Origin: Methanolinea sp. UBA473
GTDB taxonomy: Archaea; Halobacteriota; Methanomicrobia; Methanomicrobiales; Methanospirillaceae
Reading direction: 5' to 3'
DNA: 10,079 nucleotides
Assembly (NCBI GenBank): GCA_002509495.1
Contig: DAEV01000129.1
Span: 1 to 10,079, forward strand
Each line of letters opens with the position of its first letter. Position 1 is the first letter of the stretch. The notes below the pieces were generated by a model, which did no database searches, had not been told where the DNA came from, and was given only the letters and a program-made list of their open reading frames with translations. Both the position numbers and the translations under genes were made by a program. Shown here in pieces: positions 6,775 to 10,079 of the stretch.

Positions 6775-8049
6775 GTGAATTTGTTGACTATTTCTGTGGT
6801 GGGGACCGGGTATGTCGGGGCTGTCACGGGTGCGTGTCTTGCGGAGCTCGGGCACCCGGTCGTGTTCGTCGGCCGCGATCAGAGGAAACTCGATCTCATC
6901 TCTTTTGGGAAAAGCCCCATCTTCGAGTGCGGTCTTGACCAGTTGCTGGCCAGCAACAAGGGGAGAATCACGACGACAACCGATCTTTCCGATGCGGTCA
7001 GGAGCACCGACCTGACCTTTATCTGCGTAGGTACGCCCTCCCAGGAAGACGGATCGATCGACCTGCAGCAGATCAGGGAGGTATCGCTGTCCATCGGGAG
7101 AAGTCTTGGGGGCGACGAGAGGCGCCATACCGTGATCGTGAAAAGTACGGTGCTTCCGGGGACGACGGAGAACGTGGTGATCCCGATCCTGGAGAGAGAA
7201 TCCGGAAAAAAGGCATTTGTCGAGTTTGGGGTGGCTTCGAACCCCGAATTCCTCAAGGAGGGAACTGCGGTCGAGGATTTTTTCCACACCGACAGGGTCG
7301 TACTCGGGGTCAACGACCGGGCCACGAGGGATCTGCTGGAACAGGTCTATTCCCCGCTGCACGTCCCCCTTTACGTCACGACGATCCGCACCTCCGAGAT
7401 GATCAAGTATACGAGCAATGCGTTCCTGGCCACCAAGATCAGTTTCGCGAACGAGATCGGGAACCTCTGCAAGGAGATGGGGATCGACAGCTACGAGGTG
7501 TTCCAGGGGGTCGGGATGGACTCGAGGATCGGCCCGCAGTTCTTCCGGTCCGGCATAGGGTTCGGCGGGTCCTGTTTCCCGAAGGACGTACGGGCGCTCG
7601 TGGCCCATGCACGGGCGCTCGGCATCGAGCCGCGGATCCTGGATGCCGTGATCGGGACCAACGAGGATCAACCCGGCAGGATGATCGGGTTGCTGAAGCG
7701 GCACGTGGACATCGCCGGGAAGACGATCGGCGTCCTCGGCCTTGCCTTCAAGCCGGACAGCGACGATATCCGGGAGAGCAGGGCGATCCCGGTCGTGGAA
7801 GCGCTCCTTGCGGGCGGGGCGCACGTCGTCGCGTTCGATCCGGTTGCGATGGACAGGTTCCGGGCGCGTTTCCCCGGGATCGCCTACGCGAAGTCCGCCC
7901 GGGATGTCCTCGACGCAGACGCCGTCCTGATCGTGACGGAGTGGAAGGAGTTCGAGGACCTGGACTACCGGGGCCGGACCGTGATCGACGGCCGCAGGAT
8001 CGGGAAGGCAAGGGTGGAGGCCGGCGTGTACGAGGGAGTCTGCTGGTGA
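6775..8049 (+). CDS. ugd: UDP-glucose 6-dehydrogenase
   Basis: It oxidises UDP-glucose twice with NAD to UDP-glucuronate in the cytoplasm. The 424-residue protein has the N-terminal Rossmann motif GTGYVG (10-15), CVGTPSQEDGSID (84-96), the NPEFLKEG motif (156-163) with Glu158, and the helix with Lys221 (FLATKISFANE). The catalytic Cys267 lies in GFGGSCFPKD. The FPKD ending points to UDP-glucose dehydrogenase; UDP-HexNAc dehydrogenases of the WecC/WbpA type usually read IPVDP there. The C-terminal domain has GLAFKPDSDDIRES. Two starts compete: GTG 6775, preceded by GGTGTGA and opening MNLLTISVVG as the family does, and TTG 6736, preceded by GGAGTGA at good spacing but adding 13 unneeded residues. 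I prefer 6775. It follows the epimerase by 205 bases and has its own promoter. Confidence 0.93.
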   Translation: MNLLTISVVGTGYVGAVTGACLAELGHPVVFVGRDQRKLDLISFGKSPIFECGLDQLLASNKGRITTTTDLSDAVRSTDLTFICVGTPSQEDGSIDLQQIREVSLSIGRSLGGDERRHTVIVKSTVLPGTTENVVIPILERESGKKAFVEFGVASNPEFLKEGTAVEDFFHTDRVVLGVNDRATRDLLEQVYSPLHVPLYVTTIRTSEMIKYTSNAFLATKISFANEIGNLCKEMGIDSYEVFQGVGMDSRIGPQFFRSGIGFGGSCFPKDVRALVAHARALGIEPRILDAVIGTNEDQPGRMIGLLKRHVDIAGKTIGVLGLAFKPDSDDIRESRAIPVVEALLAGGAHVVAFDPVAMDRFRARFPGIAYAKSARDVLDADAVLIVTEWKEFEDLDYRGRTVIDGRRIGKARVEAGVYEGVCW

Positions 8050-8186
8050 GGGGGGGCGTTTCGCTCCTGTTTGCGCATAGCGGGATGCCGTGATCCGGAA
8101 GGCACCTCCTCGCCTGCTGGGGTTCTTTCCGGGCCCGGCCACGACCGCCTGAATGTTCCCTCTTTTCCGGATGGTCGCGGGGAATA

Positions 8187-8213
8187 ACTATAATCTACTA
8201 TAGCGCACTATAA
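8187..8213 (+). promoter_or_regulatory. Promoter/operator of the RelBE-like module: three ACTATA repeats at 10-bp spacing
   Basis: ACTATA(A/G) occurs at 8187-8193, 8197-8203 and 8207-8213, exactly one helical turn apart. TATAG (8199-8203) and CTATA (8208-8212) also form an inverted repeat with a 4-base spacer. The first copy contains the TATA box about 29 bases before ATG 8220, so the mRNA is probably leaderless. The phasing suggests cooperative binding of the antitoxin on one face of the helix, giving autorepression (inference). Confidence 0.55.
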
Positions 8214-8219
8214 CTAATT

Positions 8220-8477
8220 ATGGCGATGACGACAGTCCAACTCCGACCGGAGACGAAGCAGAAACTGAACGACCTGAAGCTTCATCCCAGGGAGACGTAT
8301 GACGAGCTCATCGACCGGCTGGCAGATGCGGCATACGACGATGAATTGCTCTCTCTGGAAGAGATTGAAGATCTCAGGGCGAGTGAAGACGAGATCAGAG
8401 CAGGGCGCGTCCGAAGTCTCCGGGATATCATGAAGGATCTTGGTGATGACCAGGTGATCCGGTCCCTGGGGGAATAA
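8220..8477 (+). CDS. Antitoxin, RelB-like
   Basis: A small acidic 85-residue protein upstream of and overlapping a RelE-like toxin. The N-terminal part (residues 4-30, TTVQLRPETKQKLNDL) looks like a ribbon-helix-helix-type DNA-binding and dimerisation segment common in archaeal antitoxins. The C-terminal part (about 46-80) is helical and charged, with LRDIMKDLG resembling the toxin-wrapping tail of RelB proteins. It should neutralise the toxin and repress its own operon. ATG 8226 (MTTVQL) is an alternative start two codons in; ATG 8220 is preferred because it sits near the expected leaderless distance from the TATA box. The stop TAA shares its last base with the toxin ATG, so translation is coupled. 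Confidence 0.8.
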   Translation: MAMTTVQLRPETKQKLNDLKLHPRETYDELIDRLADAAYDDELLSLEEIEDLRASEDEIRAGRVRSLRDIMKDLGDDQVIRSLGE

Positions 8478-8746
8478 TGACCTACCGGGTACGATTCACC
8501 CGCACGGCTGAGAAATCATTTACCGCGTTGCCCCAGGTGGCACGGATCAGAATTGCGATCGCGCTCGAGAAGTACGCCGCGGACCCGTTTCACCGCCGGG
8601 ATGGGAAGAAAATCAGGGGTTGCCCGCCCGATACGCCACGGTACCGGATCAGGATTGGTGAATACCGGGCGACGTTCCGGATCATCCAGGACCAGATGGT
8701 CATTTGCGTAGTGGCTGTCGGGAAAAAGAAGAATTACGATTCCTAG
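8477..8746 (+). CDS. RelE/ParE-family toxin
   Basis: An 89-residue basic protein of the RelE/ParE fold. The hallmark central strand pair YRIRIGEYRATFRI spans residues 56-69, preceded by KKIRGCPPDTPRYR and followed by the hydrophobic strand MVICVVAVG (74-82) and a basic tail KKKNY with Tyr87, in the position of the RelE C-terminal catalytic region. RelE members cleave mRNA on the ribosome and ParE members inhibit gyrase. The Lys-rich tail with Tyr favours the mRNase type, but this is an inference. The start overlaps the antitoxin stop by one base. The frame is intact and full length for the family. Confidence 0.85.
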   Translation: MTYRVRFTRTAEKSFTALPQVARIRIAIALEKYAADPFHRRDGKKIRGCPPDTPRYRIRIGEYRATFRIIQDQMVICVVAVGKKKNYDS

Positions 8747-8752
8747 TGTCTC

Positions 8753-8773
8753 TCCCACCTGTTCGATGTGGGA
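8753..8773 (+). terminator. Small hairpin just after the RelE-like toxin
   Basis: TCCCAC (8753-8758) pairs perfectly with GTGGGA (8768-8773) around a 9-base loop, starting seven bases after the toxin stop codon. There is no T-run behind it, so a termination or mRNA-end role is only a guess from position. Confidence 0.25.
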
Positions 8774-8987
8774 ATCCGGAGGGAAGTGTAGGGAGTGATC
8801 TCCTCCCCTGTCTTCACCCGGCCGGAAGCGTCTGCTGACCGGACGGTCGCCTGTCACCGTTTCGATCCGGTCCGGATCATTCTCTTTCGGGAAGGTTATC
8901 ATCAAGGAGACGGTGCATTGAAAGGGAGAGAGAAGGAAGATCCTCCTGAATGGTAGTCCACAGGATGGCGGACCCAGAGTTCGCGGC

Positions 8988-9047
8988 CGGCTCCTCCTGC
9001 GATCGGGATGCCACGGAGATCGGAGATCTCCCGGTCGCAGGAGGCCG
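8988..9047 (+). other. Long stem-loop between the two toxin-antitoxin modules
   Basis: CCTCCTGCGATCGGG (8993-9007) is complementary to CCCGGTCGCAGGAGG (9030-9044) at 14 of 15 positions. The fifteenth is a T-G pair, tolerated in RNA made from the plus strand. The stem extends inward by one A-T pair (9008/9029) and outward, past a two-base bulge, by CGG (8988-8990) with CCG (9045-9047). The loop of about 20 bases overlaps the 10-base palindrome GGAGATCTCC (9022-9031), which offers an alternative fold. It ends 21 bases before the VapC stop, so it could terminate both convergent transcripts or be a small RNA. Function unproven. Confidence 0.5.
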
Positions 9048-9067
9048 TGATCTCGGGGATCCACAGA

Positions 9068-9508
9068 TCAGGTACTTTGTTCATACGGGTTGAGGGGGAT
9101 ACAGTCCGGTACTTTCGTAAATCCTTTATCTTCTGTATAGATCCGGGATATCCCGTGCTCCTGCATCGTGGCGACGAGGAGGGCGTCCCAGAAATGCAGG
9201 CCGTATCGTTCTTTTATTTCCAGGGCGCCGGGAATCGTGGTTCCCTCGTAGGAGATCACGCTCCAGCCGTCGAAACCGAGGATGGCTCCGATAAATTTCT
9301 TCACCACGGATTCCGGCATCGGGGATGCGACTTTTTCTGTCACCACCACCGCAAACTCGGCAAGGTTCTGGACCGAGACCGCGTAGCGCACCTCCCCTCT
9401 CCAGCAACGTTCCAGGAGATTCCTGGACGCGGCCCGTTTCATCGGGACGTCCGCATCAAAGAGGTACCCCAGGATGTTGGTATCGATCAGGGCCTCAGGA
9501 GCGGTCAT
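9068..9508 (-). CDS. vapC: VapC-family PIN-domain toxin (ribonuclease)
   Basis: A 146-residue PIN-domain protein. The acidic metal-binding residues of the family are all visible: Asp9 in ALIDTNILGYL, Glu51 in NLAEF, Asp108 in HFWDALLVATM, and Asp127 in IYTEDKGF. VapC toxins are Mg-dependent endoribonucleases, usually cutting tRNA or rRNA. The ATG at 9508 is chosen because the first PIN strand begins eight residues later; an open extension upstream to 9586 is simply the other frame of the antitoxin gene. The start lies inside the antitoxin gene (14-base overlap), and an AAGGATC ribosome site precedes it. All active-site residues are intact, so it is probably functional. Convergent with the RelE-like toxin. 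Confidence 0.9.
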   Translation of the reverse strand: MTAPEALIDTNILGYLFDADVPMKRAASRNLLERCWRGEVRYAVSVQNLAEFAVVVTEKVASPMPESVVKKFIGAILGFDGWSVISYEGTTIPGALEIKERYGLHFWDALLVATMQEHGISRIYTEDKGFTKVPDCIPLNPYEQST

Positions 9509-9737
9509 AAAGATCCTTCCGGCCGGAGTAACGGCGCTCCCCGAAATGGTACTCCGTTTCCATGAGTTCCAGGGCTGCACGGGCAATCTCTGCCTGGGAC
9601 TTCTCCTTCATCCAGAGTCTCATGGCCTCGGTAACCGCCCGGCCAAGGAATCCTTTCCGGTCGCCAATCACCCTTTTTGCCGCTTCCCGGAAATTTTTTT
9701 CCACCTCGTCATCCACACTGATGGTGATGGTTGCCAT
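9495..9737 (-). CDS. vapB: VapB-type antitoxin, ribbon-helix-helix
   Basis: An 80-residue protein directly upstream of and overlapping vapC. Residues 1-45 fit a ribbon-helix-helix DNA-binding domain: the strand ATITISVDD, then a helix (EVEKNFREAAKRV) and a second helix (GRAVTEAMRLWMKEK). The C-terminal part is helical and ends in a Tyr- and Arg-rich tail (about residues 63-78) that would occupy the VapC active site. It should bind the inverted repeat just upstream and repress the operon together with VapC. The ATG lies about 27 bases from a consensus TATA box, implying a leaderless transcript. Confidence 0.85.
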   Translation of the reverse strand: MATITISVDDEVEKNFREAAKRVIGDRKGFLGRAVTEAMRLWMKEKSQAEIARAALELMETEYHFGERRYSGRKDLYDRS

Positions 9738-10079
9738 ACATATACGTAGATCTTATCATTATTTAAATATTTTAGAGATCTACATACAAGAGACTGCGGA
9801 TGGATTCCACGGGATAAACTCCGGCAGGATTGGGCGATAGGACCTCACTTTTCCTGTTCACTCTGTACGTGCAATCAATAGCAATCCGGGTACGATGATC
9901 TTCCCAATGCGGATTTTCATCGGGGTCGAGATCCTCCGGGTATCGGAGCGGGTGCCATCTGCCAGCCTGAAATCGGTACTGATCGAATCGACTTCTTGAG
10001 AGGGTGGGAGGGTTGGGACGTTATCCCAAGGCTCCTTTCTCCCGCAAGTTCCCTACGATGGCCCGCCCGGTCGTCCCAT
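9738..10079. other. Terminal gene-free stretch of 342 bases upstream of vapB
   Basis: It holds the vapBC promoter (9746-9783) and otherwise no gene I can defend. A minus-strand frame is open from 10020 to 9772 (82 codons). Its residues are varied rather than low-complexity (for example AGRWHPLRYPEDLDPDE), but it has no ATG and its stop lies in the vapB promoter, so it may be a gene remnant or chance. A perfect 6-bp hairpin TTGGGA/TCCCAA is at 10013-10029. A neighbouring gene may begin beyond the window. Confidence 0.5.
9746..9783 (-). promoter_or_regulatory. vapBC promoter inside an 8-bp inverted-repeat operator
   Basis: GTAGATCT (9746-9753) and AGATCTAC (9776-9783) are perfect inverted copies whose centres are 30 bases apart, three helical turns. 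Each arm itself contains the palindrome AGATCT. Between them lies the minus-strand TATA box TTTAAATA (9767-9760), centred about 27 bases upstream of the vapB ATG. An RHH antitoxin bound at both arms would flank and mask the TATA box and the transcription start. The operator role is inferred. Confidence 0.6.

Larger units (their letters stand above)
8747..9067. other. 321-base gene-free stretch between two convergent toxin genes
   Basis: It separates the RelE-like toxin (plus) from the VapC toxin (minus). Minus-strand open frames cross it (for example from ATG 9084 to 8902, 60 codons), but none has a recognisable motif and they carry the palindromic stem-loop at 8988-9047. I interpret it as non-coding spacer with termination signals; a decayed gene cannot be excluded. 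Confidence 0.55.

Noticed and set aside
6418..8142. A 574-codon open frame on the minus strand opposite ugd and the end of the epimerase
   Set aside because: It is the antisense shadow of two genes with clear family motifs in GC-rich DNA; its composition is Arg/Asp/Pro/His-rich and no motif is seen.
8902..9084. A 60-codon minus-strand frame starting inside the end of vapC
   Set aside because: It contains the long palindromic stem-loop, has no recognisable motif and no strong ribosome site; non-coding spacer is the simpler reading.
8187..9783. An insertion sequence or integrase carrying the toxin-antitoxin genes
   Set aside because: No transposase or recombinase frame, terminal inverted repeats or target duplications are visible.
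9873..9935. A 20-codon minus-strand frame MKIRIGKIIVPGLLLIARTE preceded by GGAGG
   Set aside because: It is too short, the ribosome site is about 12 bases away, and there is no supporting context.

Overview
The window looks like a GC-rich euryarchaeal chromosome, most likely a methanogen of the order Methanomicrobiales (Methanoculleus-like). This is inferred from four things: a secreted Thr/Pro/Ala-rich surface protein with a C-terminal membrane anchor, a lipoprotein built only of Cache domains, TATA-box promoters about 27 bases before start codons (leaderless transcripts), and two small toxin-antitoxin modules. No rRNA or tRNA is present, so the placement is not firm.

Layout. Bases 1-1963 hold two plus-strand sugar-nucleotide genes: a GDP-mannose 4,6-dehydratase missing only its first few codons, and a UDP-sugar 4-epimerase of the WbpP/GalE type. 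Bases 1964-2407 are non-coding and crowded with short perfect hairpins, a candidate structured RNA or repeat cluster. A surface protein (3553-2408, minus) is divergent from a Cache-domain lipoprotein (3734-5382, plus); the lipoprotein frame is broken by one missing G in a G run. Bases 5637-8049 hold two more sugar-nucleotide genes: an SDR epimerase of the UDP-glucuronate type, and UDP-glucose 6-dehydrogenase with its own AT-rich promoter. Bases 8187-8746 are a RelBE-like module behind three ACTATA repeats spaced exactly 10 bp apart. Bases 9737-9068 are a convergent VapBC module whose TATA box lies inside an 8-bp inverted repeat. The 321 bases between the two modules hold a long stem-loop. Bases 9738-10079 hold the VapBC promoter and no gene I can defend.

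How the genes fit together. The four sugar-nucleotide enzymes would supply 6-deoxyhexose precursors from GDP-mannose, UDP-galactose or UDP-GalNAc, UDP-glucuronate and its 4-epimer, for glycans on surface proteins or archaella. The surface protein between them carries six N-glycosylation sequons and is a plausible acceptor (inference). No glycosyltransferase or oligosaccharyltransferase is visible. The toxin-antitoxin pairs mark the right-hand third as accessory DNA.
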